From assembly GCA_019038645.1 (NCBI GenBank), contig JAHOYT010000004.1:1-55938 (forward strand): a stretch of DNA of 55,938 nt, in the 5' to 3' direction. Positions 8,568 to 17,563 of this stretch are shown one piece after another. This DNA comes from Bacteroidales bacterium (GTDB lineage Bacteria; Bacteroidota; Bacteroidia; Bacteroidales; UBA12077). Under the pieces are notes generated by a model. It worked only from the letters and a program-made list of their open reading frames with translations, was not told the origin of the DNA and searched no databases. Position 1 is the stretch's first letter. Each line of letters begins with the position of its first letter. The position numbers were made by a program, and so were the translations under genes.

Positions 8568-9227
8568 TTATTTGGTAAGTTCTTTTCCTAATTCATAACA
8601 TTTGCTTAAAATTTCCTGATTTTTTCTAAAATCTTCTTTTGCCAGATTCTCATCTAATTTAAGTTTAGGATATAATTCTTTAAGCTCCTCTTCTGTTTTT
8701 TGTACTTGCTTTATTACTGCCAAACGGGTTGCTTTTATCACATGTATTCTATTATTCTCACCTAATACCTTTTTCATATACTCAAAAAGATCAATGACAG
8801 GCTGAGCATCTTTATCGTCGGACGAACCCATCGATAGTAATAATACAAAATCTTTATTCCATTCTTTAACCGGAGTATGAATCAAACCTGTTTCTGTGAT
8901 CTGAACATGAACAAAAGAACGAAACCTATCAATAATATTTTTTAACGGAGCGGTAACGTAGTGAAAATATATTGGTGATGCAAATACTAAAACATCTGCT
9001 TCATCAATTTTCTTACTTAAATCTTCCCAGTCGTCGTCACGGATAGAACAACGTTTAATTAAATTACAGCGCAAACAACCATTACAATACTTAATGTCAA
9101 TTTCTTTAGCAGTAACTTGCTCAATATTTCCTGAATTATTTTTTGCTCCATCAATAAAATGCTGCAACAAAACAGATGTGTTTCCCAGCTTTCTGGTACT
9201 TCCGTCTAACACTAATACTTTTTTCAT
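8568..9227 (-). CDS. NADPH-dependent FMN reductase / iron-sulfur flavoprotein family
   Basis: Flavodoxin-like protein of 219 residues. The N-terminal phosphate-binding loop reads LDGSTRKLGNTSVLL, and FASPIYFHYVTAPLKNIIDRF carries the FMN-contacting segment. A compact Cys cluster CNGCLRCNLIKRC (residues about 48-60) matches the iron-sulfur flavoprotein group, which can hold a [4Fe-4S] cluster near FMN. Likely an NAD(P)H-linked oxidoreductase with unknown acceptor. The SnoaL-like gene lies 6 bases upstream, so the two are co-transcribed. Confidence 0.85.
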   Translation of the reverse strand: MKKVLVLDGSTRKLGNTSVLLQHFIDGAKNNSGNIEQVTAKEIDIKYCNGCLRCNLIKRCSIRDDDWEDLSKKIDEADVLVFASPIYFHYVTAPLKNIIDRFRSFVHVQITETGLIHTPVKEWNKDFVLLLSMGSSDDKDAQPVIDLFEYMKKVLGENNRIHVIKATRLAVIKQVQKTEEELKELYPKLKLDENLAKEDFRKNQEILSKCYELGKELTK

Positions 9228-9233
9228 TTTAAT

Positions 9234-9611
9234 CTATTTGGAGTTTATAAATGAAGTGTCTTTAAAATAATCACTAATGAAAGATACCTTATCATTGGTA
9301 AAATGGAACAAAGTTATTCCTCTATTTTTATATATTTGACCATCTTTCTCTTCGCCCATGTTTGTCCACACAACACATGCTTTCTCTTTTTCAACAATAA
9401 CCTCAGAAACTGTAAAAGTCAGGTTGTTGTATTTTCTTAATAATATTTTAAAGAAAAGAATTACCCGTTTTACACCTTCAACCCTATCCACTCCGGGAAA
9501 TTCGAAACCTAAATTATCAGCTGCATTTTTTTCAAACTCCAAAAAATTGCTTGTATTCATTGCGTCAAAGATACTTACAGCTATTTTTTTGTAAAAATTT
9601 TCATTATCCAT
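9234..9611 (-). CDS. SnoaL-like (NTF2-fold) protein
   Basis: 125 residues with the pattern of the SnoaL/NTF2-like superfamily: a helical N-terminus, a middle segment VEGVKRVILFFKILLRKYNN, and strands VSEVIVEKEKACVVWTNMGE and GITLFHFTNDKVSFISDYFKD. These small alpha+beta barrels bind or convert small hydrophobic ligands; no catalytic residues can be assigned. It forms a pair with the downstream flavoprotein gene and is divergent from the radical SAM gene. Confidence 0.75.
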   Translation of the reverse strand: MDNENFYKKIAVSIFDAMNTSNFLEFEKNAADNLGFEFPGVDRVEGVKRVILFFKILLRKYNNLTFTVSEVIVEKEKACVVWTNMGEEKDGQIYKNRGITLFHFTNDKVSFISDYFKDTSFINSK

Positions 9612-9698
9612 TTGAACTTATATTTTAATTAGATGTAAAATTCGTATTATTTCTGATTATACTTATTGAAATCTAATGCTATTATTATTCTGTTTGAT

Positions 9699-9706
9699 TA
9701 ATTTTG
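9699..9706 (+). promoter_or_regulatory. Bacteroidota -7 box (TAATTTTG) before the radical SAM gene
   Basis: Exact TAnnTTTG match 25 bases before the ATG at 9732. The -33 element is not convincing. Confidence 0.4.
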
Positions 9707-9731
9707 CTAAAAATAATAATTAATATTTAAA

Positions 9732-10667
9732 ATGTATAAGCATTTATTTGGTCCTGTCCCATCACGTAGATTGGGAATGTCGTTGGGAATTGATTTGGTT
9801 CCGCATAAAGTTTGTACGCTGAATTGCGTTTATTGCGAATGCGGGGCAACTAACAATTTAACAACAGAAAGAAAAGAATACGTATTGTATAACGAAATAA
9901 TAAATGAATTAAAGGATTTCTTTGATAAAAATGACAATCCTGATTTTATTACTTTTTCAGGTGCAGGAGAGCCTACTTTAAATATTCATATTGGCAGAGT
10001 TATTAATTACTTAAAAACAAATTATCCTTCAATACCTGTTGCTGTACTAACAAATGGTAGCTTGTTAAATAATTCAGAAGTAAGACAAGAATTATTACAG
10101 GCCAATGTAGTTTTACCATCGCTGGATGCTGCAACGGACAGTGCTTTTAAAAAAACAGATCGTCCTTCAAAGAATTTGAGTATAGACAATTACATTCAGG
10201 GATTAGTTGATTTCAGAGAAGAATTTAAAGGTACAATCTGGTTGGAAGTAATGATACTGCCCGGATTTAATGATGATATAGAGAACATAACACTTTTAAA
10301 AGAAGCTATTTTAAAAATTAAGCCCGAAAAAGTTCAGTTAAATACTTTGGACAGACCTGGTGTTATTGATAAAATAAGAGCTGCCAGCAGAATAGAATTA
10401 CAAAATATTATTGACTTTTGGGATATGAATAATGTTGAAATTATTGCTTCTTCTGCAATAAGAAAAGATAACAAATCCTTTCGAAAAGATACTGAAAATG
10501 CAATAATGGAAACTATATCGCGCCGTCCGTGTACATTAGAAGATCTTGAAAAGATATTGGGTCTGCATGTAAACGAGATTAATAAATATCTTGATGTACT
10601 TGACTCTGAACACAAGATAGAAACTTACAGGCAGGAACGAGGAATATTTTATCAGCTAAAAAAATAA
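9732..10667 (+). CDS. Radical SAM protein with C-terminal winged-helix-like domain
   Basis: 311 residues. The radical SAM cluster motif CTLNCVYC gives Cys28, Cys32 and Cys35, and TFSGAGEPTL is the SAM-binding glycine motif. The N-terminus LFGPVPSRRLGMSLGIDLVPHK is typical of the COG0731-like group of wyosine-type or uncharacterised radical SAM proteins. The last ~60 residues (ETISRRPCTLEDLEKILGL onward) look like a winged-helix domain, suggesting binding of nucleic acid or a partner. The U32-like gene begins 44 bases downstream on the same strand. The exact reaction is unknown. Confidence 0.88.
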   Translation: MYKHLFGPVPSRRLGMSLGIDLVPHKVCTLNCVYCECGATNNLTTERKEYVLYNEIINELKDFFDKNDNPDFITFSGAGEPTLNIHIGRVINYLKTNYPSIPVAVLTNGSLLNNSEVRQELLQANVVLPSLDAATDSAFKKTDRPSKNLSIDNYIQGLVDFREEFKGTIWLEVMILPGFNDDIENITLLKEAILKIKPEKVQLNTLDRPGVIDKIRAASRIELQNIIDFWDMNNVEIIASSAIRKDNKSFRKDTENAIMETISRRPCTLEDLEKILGLHVNEINKYLDVLDSEHKIETYRQERGIFYQLKK

Positions 10668-10711
10668 TATTAAAATTATTTTTTTAATATTTGCACAGAT
10701 CAAAAATTTCA

Positions 10712-11500
10712 ATGGACAATTCAGTATATACAATATCGGCACGGGGAAAAAAACTAAGACAGCCTGTTAAAGATTACTTTGATCAATATTTTCCAAATAT
10801 TCCTTTAAATAAGATAGATAGCATTTTTGGGTTTATTGAACCCACTTCATTATATAGCGGAAGACCTTTTTTAAATAGACAAATTTCTAATAAAGATTAT
10901 GAATTTTTGATCGAGAATAATATCGGTTTAAGAATCCCATTTACAAATCATTACGTTTCTCAAAAAGAATACGAAAAATATAAGCCTTTACTTGAGAAAT
11001 ACCATAAAAAAGGAAACTCGCTTATAATCTCTAATGATGATTTTGTTAAATGGGTAAAAAAAGATTTCCCGTTATATAAAATTGAGGCAAGTATACTAAA
11101 GGAAATCGATTCGCTTGAAAAAGTTGATAAAGCTTTCGAGTTGTATGATACAATTGTGCTTCCGATGAATGTAAATTACAACACAGAGTTATTAAACAGT
11201 ATAGATCAAAAAAACAAAATAACTTTATTTGGTAATGCTGGTTGTGCTTTAACCTGCCCAAACAGAATCTGTTATGACTATATATCAAAACGAAATAAGA
11301 TTCTGGGAAGTACAAACGTAATTATCAGACTCATTTATTATTATTACTCATTCTTTGTTCGAAGAAAATGGTGTATGCATAAAGTTAAACCACGTAACTT
11401 GCATGGACTTATAGATTTTGATATTGATAAATATTACCAAATGGGGTTTACCCGATTTAAAATGTTAAGAGAACATAAAGGAAGAAAGTCCGGATATTAG
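10712..11500 (+). CDS. U32 peptidase-like protein with four conserved-looking Cys
   Basis: I chose the ATG at 10712. An in-frame TTG at 10691 overlaps a TAATATTTG promoter-like box and is unlikely to be translated. The 262 residues resemble the TIM-barrel U32 peptidase/COG0826 group: YSGRPFLNRQIS, GLRIPFTNHYVSQKEYEKY and ITLFGNAGCALTCPNRICYDYIS. Cys178, Cys182 and Cys187 plus a Cys in KWCMHK could hold an iron-sulfur cluster, as in the UbiU/UbiV and RlhA members that act in hydroxylation rather than proteolysis. It directly follows the radical SAM gene. Confidence 0.65.
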   Translation: MDNSVYTISARGKKLRQPVKDYFDQYFPNIPLNKIDSIFGFIEPTSLYSGRPFLNRQISNKDYEFLIENNIGLRIPFTNHYVSQKEYEKYKPLLEKYHKKGNSLIISNDDFVKWVKKDFPLYKIEASILKEIDSLEKVDKAFELYDTIVLPMNVNYNTELLNSIDQKNKITLFGNAGCALTCPNRICYDYISKRNKILGSTNVIIRLIYYYYSFFVRRKWCMHKVKPRNLHGLIDFDIDKYYQMGFTRFKMLREHKGRKSGY

Positions 11501-11681
11501 AATGAAGCTGTTTAAAAAACACCAGAACTGTCATTCTCTTGAACTTTTCCCATAAGCGAAGCGAGTAAAAAGGGAATCTTATACTTAAACCTTATTCACA
11601 TATTTCTGAGATCTCCAACCACCTGCCTGCCGGCAGGCATGAGTTGGAAATGATAAATAATATTTTGGGACAGCCTATTTA
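11501..11681. repeat. MITE/REP-like repeat element, degenerate copy
   Basis: Non-coding stretch between converging genes. It starts AATGAAGCTGTTTAAAAAA and ends TTTTGGGACAGCCTATTT; the ends are an imperfect inverted pair sharing the GCTGT core. The right end matches the right end of the element at 42512-42669 (GGACAGCC followed by T-rich bases). Inside is a TGTCATTCT...GCGAAGCGAG phrase typical of dispersed Bacteroidota repeats, and a hairpin with CCAAC/GTTGG arms whose loop carries the 16-bp palindrome listed next. Confidence 0.55.
11622..11641. repeat. Palindromic repeat CCTGCCTGCCGGCAGGCATG, intergenic copy
   Basis: Core TGCCTGCCGGCAGGCA (11624-11639) is a perfect 16-bp palindrome. The full 20 bases are identical to the copy inside the ABC permease gene at 14544-14563. 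It is strikingly GC-rich for this sequence. Confidence 0.85.
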
Positions 11682-11689
11682 GATTTTGA

Positions 11690-12421
11690 TTATTTTAATG
11701 AAGCCTTGGTAAAAATATATGCCTCAATTTCTTTATCAAATTCTATTTCATCAATAATAAATTCAGTACCATTTCCTTTCTTAAGCATATCTTTAAAAAT
11801 CATTTTTTGCGGATACCATCGATTTCCAATTTTTGTGATTTCTGATAATTCAAGTTTTTTAAGAAGTTTGCCACTTTTCGCATATAGTTCTTCTTTTAAT
11901 GGGATGTAACGGCTTTTATCAACCCACATTTTGCGGGTCTGGTAATTTACTTCAGCTGTTTTTGCCTGAAGTTCAACAATCCAGCAATCCCGTTCATCAA
12001 TAATTTCAGAACCAATAACACCTGCATCATAATCTTCAAGAAGCTCAGCGTTGTCCATCATGTCTTCGTAAGAAAGATCAGATCCCATTAATGACTGTCG
12101 TAACATATGGCCCGAGATTTTAATAATTCTGTCAGATGATGGAGAATAAATCCACAATTCATCTTCAAGTTTTAACATCTTTGTTCCCTTTTCACGAGCC
12201 GGAGCAAGATATTCTGTAAATGATTTTTCATCGCCCATTCCCCATGATTTGGCTTTAATTGTACGTGTTTGTCGTGCTCCATGAATTACCATCTTCGAAG
12301 TAGATATAGTGCTTTTTGAAGCCATGTTTTCATCTATTCTTTCCAGAATTTCTTTACCTGACGGATTTTGTGCCCAAACCAATACAGGGATTAATAATAA
12401 TATTATAATTAGATTTTTCAT
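11690..12421 (-). CDS. LolA-like outer membrane lipoprotein-sorting protein
   Basis: 243 residues with a Sec signal peptide (MKNLIIILLLIPVLVWAQ, no lipobox), so periplasmic. The rest follows the outer-membrane lipoprotein-sorting protein family: KSWGMGDEKSFTEYLAPAREKGTKMLKLEDELWIYSP and GSDLSYEDMMDNAELLEDYDA. These proteins have the LolA/LolB half-barrel fold that carries an acyl or lipid moiety. The gene is the last of a minus-strand run with two FtsX permeases and an ABC ATPase, so it probably receives the substrate extracted by that transporter. The ligand is unknown. Confidence 0.88.
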   Translation of the reverse strand: MKNLIIILLLIPVLVWAQNPSGKEILERIDENMASKSTISTSKMVIHGARQTRTIKAKSWGMGDEKSFTEYLAPAREKGTKMLKLEDELWIYSPSSDRIIKISGHMLRQSLMGSDLSYEDMMDNAELLEDYDAGVIGSEIIDERDCWIVELQAKTAEVNYQTRKMWVDKSRYIPLKEELYAKSGKLLKKLELSEITKIGNRWYPQKMIFKDMLKKGNGTEFIIDEIEFDKEIEAYIFTKASLK

Positions 12422-12508
12422 ATTAATAGATTTTAGTATTGAGATATGAGATATGAGATAAAAGTACTTTCTGTCTTGTGTCTCACATCACATATCTATT
12501 ATCTTATT
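12422..12508. repeat. Low-complexity intergenic tract with imperfect inverted repeat
   Basis: Short words GAGATATGAGATATGAGATA and the partly complementary TCTCACATCACATATCT face each other across about 25 bases, giving a loose hairpin. Similar word-like tracts occur at 15686, 33224 and 34302. Confidence 0.4.
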
Positions 12509-13783
12509 TTAAGTTTCAAGTTCTTTAAACAGAGAAGCGGTTTTGCGTTTATATATTCCAATTCCTGATAACATAGTTCCCAGGGTTACAGAAAACAATC
12601 CTGGAATAAATCCAATATAGTATGCAGGCGCTGTAATATTTGCTCTAAAAACACCAGGCATCATCATTTTTGAACTTTTCATCATATCTCCAACATCTAT
12701 CCCAACTTCCTGTAACCAGAAAGAAAATCCAAGTCCAGCCAATGTTCCTAAAAGAGAACCCACAATACCAATTAATAATGCTTCATAAATCATTGAACGG
12801 TAAATATGTCCTTTTTCTTCACCAATTGCCAAACGAACACCTATTTCACCGTATCTTCTTAATCCGCCAATTAAACCAGTATTCCATAGTACAATCGACA
12901 TTGCCATAATAAATATGGTAACAATTATTCCAACAAAACTATCCACATAATCAAAGTAACCTGCCATTATAGAATCATTTTTTAATCGTGTCATAACCGG
13001 TGAAAACTCATCATTTGGATCAGTATATTTCTCATTAAATGTATTTTCTACATTCAAAGCAGCAATGTCATCGTAATTTTTCATATCCAAAAAGCCCAGC
13101 AATTCACCACACGCATTATCCATATCCAATGCATTCTGAATTCCTGAGATATCAGCAATCATTCCACTTCTATCCATCATTTGCACTCCAAACTCTATGG
13201 TTCCGGAAACAATAAAATTCTGAATAGACATGCCTCCGTACATAGTTGAAGTAATTAAAGTAACTGTTCCTCCTAAATCAACTTCAAGCTTTGTAGCAAA
13301 CTCGTCGCTTACTAATACTTCATTTGATTTTTCCGGTAACCTTCCTCTTTTCAATGAGTTTCTTATGTTCAACCTGTCTAATTCTTTGCTGTTTTCAGAA
13401 ATTATATCAACAGCTATTCCTGCAACTATACCTTGTTTTTTTGTTTCGCCAAATTCATCTGGTGTGTCTAACAAACCACCAAAATTTATTCGTTGAACAA
13501 AGTCCATTGTTGGATAATCTTCCTGCAGGTTACTTTCTAAATCATTTACTTCTATTAATGCAAGATCGTTAGGTAATTGATTTTTATTTTCAGCATATGC
13601 ACGAGTCATAACTTTTACATGTCCGGATGTATAATTAGCCGAGAATTCAATCATATCACCTAATATTCCCGTAACGTAACAGTGTAAGAAAACAGTAAGT
13701 GTAACACCTGCTGTTACAACCAGAATTGGTAGTAAACTACGATTCCGGTCTCTTAATAATCCTTTAAATAGAAAACGTATCAT
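12509..13783 (-). CDS. ABC transporter permease, FtsX/LolE-MacB type (second subunit)
   Basis: 424 residues: one N-terminal membrane helix (about 16-38), a large periplasmic domain (about 45-275), and three C-terminal helices with the FtsX signature around GGLRRYGEIGVRLAIGEEKGHIYRSMIYEALLIGIVGSLLG. This is the MacB/LolCE topology, which moves lipoproteins or other envelope substrates out of the inner membrane rather than importing solutes. Its start overlaps the end of the other permease by 4 bases, so the two form a heterodimer made from one transcript. Confidence 0.92.
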   Translation of the reverse strand: MIRFLFKGLLRDRNRSLLPILVVTAGVTLTVFLHCYVTGILGDMIEFSANYTSGHVKVMTRAYAENKNQLPNDLALIEVNDLESNLQEDYPTMDFVQRINFGGLLDTPDEFGETKKQGIVAGIAVDIISENSKELDRLNIRNSLKRGRLPEKSNEVLVSDEFATKLEVDLGGTVTLITSTMYGGMSIQNFIVSGTIEFGVQMMDRSGMIADISGIQNALDMDNACGELLGFLDMKNYDDIAALNVENTFNEKYTDPNDEFSPVMTRLKNDSIMAGYFDYVDSFVGIIVTIFIMAMSIVLWNTGLIGGLRRYGEIGVRLAIGEEKGHIYRSMIYEALLIGIVGSLLGTLAGLGFSFWLQEVGIDVGDMMKSSKMMMPGVFRANITAPAYYIGFIPGLFSVTLGTMLSGIGIYKRKTASLFKELET

Positions 13784-14973
13784 TGTATTTTTCCTTTTAT
13801 AGCGTCAGTTGGTTTCATTTTAGAAATTTTACGAGCTGGTAAGTAGCTCACAATCAGAGTTATTACAAAAACAAGCAATGAGGTTCCAATAATTAAACCT
13901 GCTCCATAAACTGGATAAATGGTTTCTGCAATAGCTATTCCCATATCATCTGTTCCAGCTGGCATGGTAAATCCAATAGATTGCAACCAAAGTAAAAAAC
14001 CGGTACCTAAAGTACTAACAACCGCGACCGCTAAAATAGCATGCATTGCTCCTTCCACTGTAAACAGACTTACAACTTGTCTGCGTGTCATTCCCATTGC
14101 AATGTAAGTTCCTATTTCTTTTTGTCGTCGAAATATTGATAACACTTGTGTATCAAAAATTGCTAACATTGCTAAAAGCATAAGAATAAAATACAAAACA
14201 GATCCACCAACTTTCTTCATCTTCATCATTTCATTCATCTCAGTCATTAAGAAATCAAATTCTTTATACACCCAACCAGAAATATCTTCGCTCATTTCAT
14301 AATCTTCATCAATAACAAACAAAGTTGCCTCGTTAGGTGCTTGCATCATTTCCTGAAGTGTATTTATATTGATATACATTTGACCACCATCAATTGAAGG
14401 AACATTACAGTCAAAAATGGCAACAATTTTCACTTCAAGAGCATCAAATGTTCCATTTACATCTCTCCATCGAATTGTTGTTATATCACCTTCTTTTAGC
14501 TTACAATTCTTTGCCATTCTTTTCCCAATTATAGCAGAAATTTCCTGCCTGCCGGCAGGCATGGCCTCCGATTCAATATTTAACTCAGCTCCAGGAATTG
14601 CTATTACCTTTTGTTCTGGATCAATTCCTTTTAAAAGCATGCTTTGTATTCTTCCATCAGGATAAACTGAGGCTTGTGAAATTAGGATTGGAGTTACAAT
14701 TCCATCAGAACTTGCTTTTTGCAACACTTCAGGAATTTTAGCATGACTATCTTCCAATGTAAAGAAATCATAAGGATCGTAGTTCTCTTGCCAGTATTGA
14801 CCGTTTCCTACTTCCCAGGCCTGCATATCTCTATTTGCCTGTTCGTTCCATCCGTCAAGTATTCCATAATGCCAGATGATCATAAACAAGACAAAAGCCA
14901 ATACAATTACGTTGAGCCAGGTTCTTAATCCGGCACCAACTAAATTTCGATAGGCTAATTTAATTGCTAACAT
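13780..14973 (-). CDS. ABC transporter permease, FtsX/LolC type (first subunit), carrying an in-frame palindrome insert
   Basis: 397 residues with the same plan as its partner: an N-terminal helix (about 17-40), a periplasmic domain, and three C-terminal helices with RRQKEIGTYIAMGMTRRQVVSLFTVEGAMHAILAV. At about residues 137-143 the protein reads EAMPAGRQEIS, where MPAGRQ is encoded by the 20-base palindromic repeat at 14544-14563. The insertion keeps the frame and lies just before ISAIIGKRMAKNCKL, a segment normally continuous with the preceding strand in this family. The ATPase gene is 4 bases upstream. Function as for a LolCDE-like exporter; substrate unknown. Confidence 0.92.
   Translation of the reverse strand: MLAIKLAYRNLVGAGLRTWLNVIVLAFVLFMIIWHYGILDGWNEQANRDMQAWEVGNGQYWQENYDPYDFFTLEDSHAKIPEVLQKASSDGIVTPILISQASVYPDGRIQSMLLKGIDPEQKVIAIPGAELNIESEAMPAGRQEISAIIGKRMAKNCKLKEGDITTIRWRDVNGTFDALEVKIVAIFDCNVPSIDGGQMYININTLQEMMQAPNEATLFVIDEDYEMSEDISGWVYKEFDFLMTEMNEMMKMKKVGGSVLYFILMLLAMLAIFDTQVLSIFRRQKEIGTYIAMGMTRRQVVSLFTVEGAMHAILAVAVVSTLGTGFLLWLQSIGFTMPAGTDDMGIAIAETIYPVYGAGLIIGTSLLVFVITLIVSYLPARKISKMKPTDAIKGKIQ
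14544..14563. repeat. Palindromic repeat CCTGCCTGCCGGCAGGCATG inside a coding region
   Basis: Identical over 20 bases to 11622-11641 and in the same orientation. On the minus strand it encodes MPAGRQ within the permease gene without breaking the frame. Confidence 0.9.
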
Positions 14974-14977
14974 GATA

Positions 14978-15685
14978 TTATTCTCCTTTTACTTTAGTAA
15001 ACTCATCTTTAACAACTTTACCATCTTCAAGGCTAATTTTTCTTTTCAGATATTTAATAACCTTATCGTCGTGAGTAGCAAAAATGAAGGTAGTTTTAAG
15101 TTCCTGATTCAATTTCACCATCATTTTAAGAATATTATGAGAATTTGCTGCATCAAGATTTGCAGTTGGTTCATCTGCCAAAACAATAACCGGCTTTTTC
15201 ACCATAGCTCTTGCTATTGCAACTCTCTGACACTCACCACCTGAAAGTTGAGCAGGACGTGATTTAACTTTATCAGTTATTCCAACCCATTCTAAAGCAT
15301 CCATCACGGCTTTTTTACGTTCTGAGCCACTCATATTTAATAATAGCAATGGAAATTCAACATTTTCAAATACTGTATAAACAGGAAGAAGATTATAGGT
15401 TTGAAAAATAAATCCTAAATGCTTTCTTCGAAGTTTTGCAGCACTCTTTAATGAGAGATTACTTGTTGATTCTCCCATTACAACTGCATCACCTTCGGTT
15501 GCATTATCAAGAGAACCAATAATATTAAGTAAAGTTGTTTTACCTGACCCACTTGGCCCAACAATTCCTGTAAATTCTCCTAGATTAATCGTTAAGTTAA
15601 TACCATTTAATGCGGTAAACTCTCCTTTTCCAACAGGAAAACGTTTTACAAGATTGTCAATTGTTATTAAAGTACTTTGTTCCAT
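14978..15685 (-). CDS. ABC transporter ATPase, LolD/MacB type
   Basis: 235-residue nucleotide-binding subunit. Walker A GPSGSGKTT starts at residue 43, the Q-loop is in FIFQTYNLLP, the signature is LSGGECQR (near residue 144), and Walker B with D-loop is VIVLADEPTANLD. Sequence and size match the LolD/MacB/FtsE group that drives FtsX-type permeases, two of which follow immediately. It powers the exporter of this operon. Confidence 0.95.
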   Translation of the reverse strand: MEQSTLITIDNLVKRFPVGKGEFTALNGINLTINLGEFTGIVGPSGSGKTTLLNIIGSLDNATEGDAVVMGESTSNLSLKSAAKLRRKHLGFIFQTYNLLPVYTVFENVEFPLLLLNMSGSERKKAVMDALEWVGITDKVKSRPAQLSGGECQRVAIARAMVKKPVIVLADEPTANLDAANSHNILKMMVKLNQELKTTFIFATHDDKVIKYLKRKISLEDGKVVKDEFTKVKGE

Positions 15686-15822
15686 ATCTTTTTAGTTAAA
15701 AGTTCTTTGTTTAAAGTTTATGGTTTTCTATTTTATAAATTAATGTATTTCATTTATAGATTTTTGCTATAAGCTTCAAGCTACATGTATTTTCCATTCT
15801 TAATTTCTAATTGTTAATTATT
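15686..15822. repeat. Low-complexity intergenic tract
   Basis: Contains AAAGTTTATGGTTTTC, AAGCTTCAAGCTACATG and TTCTAATTGTTAATTATT. Their reverse complements reappear as words in the tracts at 33224 and 34302. No gene or clear hairpin. Confidence 0.35.
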
Positions 15823-16962
15823 TTAATGGTTAAATACAAGCATAATTTGTGCTCCATAACCACCAAATAAATTTGCTTCTCCAACATTCTGATATATTTG
15901 AAAATTATCAGGATTCCAGAAAGCCATCATGTAAAATATCCAGTTATCGTATGTCCATGAAAAATTTATAAACCTATAGAAATCATTATTTGTAAAATCG
16001 TAATAAACGATGGCCTGAAGATTATTTATTATGTTTAATGGATAACTTAAAGACATTGCTCCAAATCCAATTCCGCTGCCTTTTTCAAAAACACTTTCGG
16101 TTTTCTGATAAGTAAAGTATTCAGTAACAACATTTAATCCATTACCTAATGCAAAGGTATAATCTGCACCAACATTTATTAACCGCTGATATCGCTGATC
16201 TGTAAAGTCCAGATTTTGATGAATTAAAGCTGCTTCAAACCAGAGTCCTAATTCTAAATCAAATTTTCCGTCAATTGCATATCTGTTCTCTGAAAACCCT
16301 GTACGACTAGATGATGTATCAGCAAAAGTTCCATCAAATATTCCATCGCGATAATGATACGTTCCGGCGATCTCGCCAGTTAGAAAAGGCAACTGTATTC
16401 TTCCACCAATTTCGGATTTTTCCTTATCGGTGGGAAAAGTTTCCCAGCCTTTTGTGTCATCATTTCCATATAAATACCAAAGCCAAATATTTGCATTATT
16501 CAAAAAATAGTATCTTCCAAGCACAGCATGAACTCCATCAGTCATTTGAAGTGGATCACGCGGATCAATCTTGTCAAACCACATTAAAGGCCTCAATATA
16601 TTAGCTGATCCAAAATTTATTTTAAATAATCCTGCCCGTATATCAAACTGATTACCCGAAAAACTAACCCATCCCCGATATGGTTTAATTTTTGCAATTA
16701 TATCAGTAGTATCACCGGTCCAATAAAGTGTTGTGTATGTATTTAATGTAAACTCCATGTTAAAAGAATACTTATCCTTAAAATCTTTATTAAATAAAAG
16801 TGAAGGAAAATATTGTAATCCTAGCTGACTTTCAAAAGGCTTTTCAGGATTAATTGTGAGCCTGTTGATTAACTGGCCTTTTTCATCCATAAATTGAGCT
16901 GATATTTTCAAATTAGCGAACATTAGCAATATAAAGAATATGATATGTGTTGTTTTCAACAT
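15823..16962 (-). CDS. Porin-like outer membrane beta-barrel protein
   Basis: 379 residues with a Sec signal peptide (cleavage likely after ISA, near residue 22) and alternating aromatic/polar beta-strands to the end; the C-terminus is AQIMLVFNH. Strand motifs such as PYRGWVSFSGNQFDIRAGLFKINFG resemble alginate-export or phosphate-selective-porin-like barrels. It sits between the TetR gene and the ABC ATPase, so it may be the outer-membrane component or a co-regulated protein of the same system. Confidence 0.75.
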   Translation of the reverse strand: MLKTTHIIFFILLMFANLKISAQFMDEKGQLINRLTINPEKPFESQLGLQYFPSLLFNKDFKDKYSFNMEFTLNTYTTLYWTGDTTDIIAKIKPYRGWVSFSGNQFDIRAGLFKINFGSANILRPLMWFDKIDPRDPLQMTDGVHAVLGRYYFLNNANIWLWYLYGNDDTKGWETFPTDKEKSEIGGRIQLPFLTGEIAGTYHYRDGIFDGTFADTSSSRTGFSENRYAIDGKFDLELGLWFEAALIHQNLDFTDQRYQRLINVGADYTFALGNGLNVVTEYFTYQKTESVFEKGSGIGFGAMSLSYPLNIINNLQAIVYYDFTNNDFYRFINFSWTYDNWIFYMMAFWNPDNFQIYQNVGEANLFGGYGAQIMLVFNH

Positions 16963-16975
16963 TTTGTGTTTTTAC

Positions 16976-17554
16976 TTAACGGGGCAAAATGCCATAAAAA
17001 AAGAAATTGGTAAATTCCATAATTATATCCTGTGGATTGTCATACATTTTTTCTAACTGTTCGTCTTTAATCAATTCCTGCATTTGATTTAAAAAATAAA
17101 GTATAAACTCAGGCTTCAAATCCTTCCTTATTTCACCTTTTTTTTGTGCGTCTGCATAATCCTTCAATATTGTTCCTAAAAATTCATTTCTTTTCTCTTG
17201 TAAAAACGCAATCATTTCAGGATCCGCATGACGAACGTAATCATTGTAAAACTCATTACTTATATCCTGTGATGCTTCCAGTTTAAGATCTATTGTCTTT
17301 TTTATTTTATCAGAAAAAGGGATATCACTATCCATTATCAGGCGATACTTTTTATTAGCATTATCGGTAATATGATTAAGAATGTATTTAACCAATTCCA
17401 TTTTATTTTTAAAATGCTTGTAAAATGTCATTTTACTAACATTTGCCTCACGACATACTTCCTCTATTGTAACCCGCTTAAAGCCATACTTCCAAAAAAG
17501 CTCTTTTGCTGCTATCAGAATTTCTTTTAATTTTTGATCATCTATACTTTCCAT
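16976..17554 (-). CDS. TetR/AcrR family transcriptional regulator
   Basis: 192 residues from the ATG at 17554; the in-frame TTG and GTG codons just upstream are less likely starts. The N-terminal helix-turn-helix is clear: ILIAAKELFWKYGFKRVTIEE then VCREANVSKMTFYKHFKNK (residues about 12-52). The C-terminal helical domain would bind a ligand. The gene is 13 bases upstream of the porin-like gene and is probably the first gene of the transporter operon. A long inverted repeat directly before its start is a plausible self-operator. Confidence 0.93.
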   Translation of the reverse strand: MESIDDQKLKEILIAAKELFWKYGFKRVTIEEVCREANVSKMTFYKHFKNKMELVKYILNHITDNANKKYRLIMDSDIPFSDKIKKTIDLKLEASQDISNEFYNDYVRHADPEMIAFLQEKRNEFLGTILKDYADAQKKGEIRKDLKPEFILYFLNQMQELIKDEQLEKMYDNPQDIIMEFTNFFFYGILPR

Positions 17555-17563
17555 CACCAAGTA

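Noticed and set aside
10691-10711. TTG at 10691 as start of the U32-like gene
   Set aside because: It lies within a TAATATTTG promoter-like box; the ATG at 10712 gives a sensible N-terminus.
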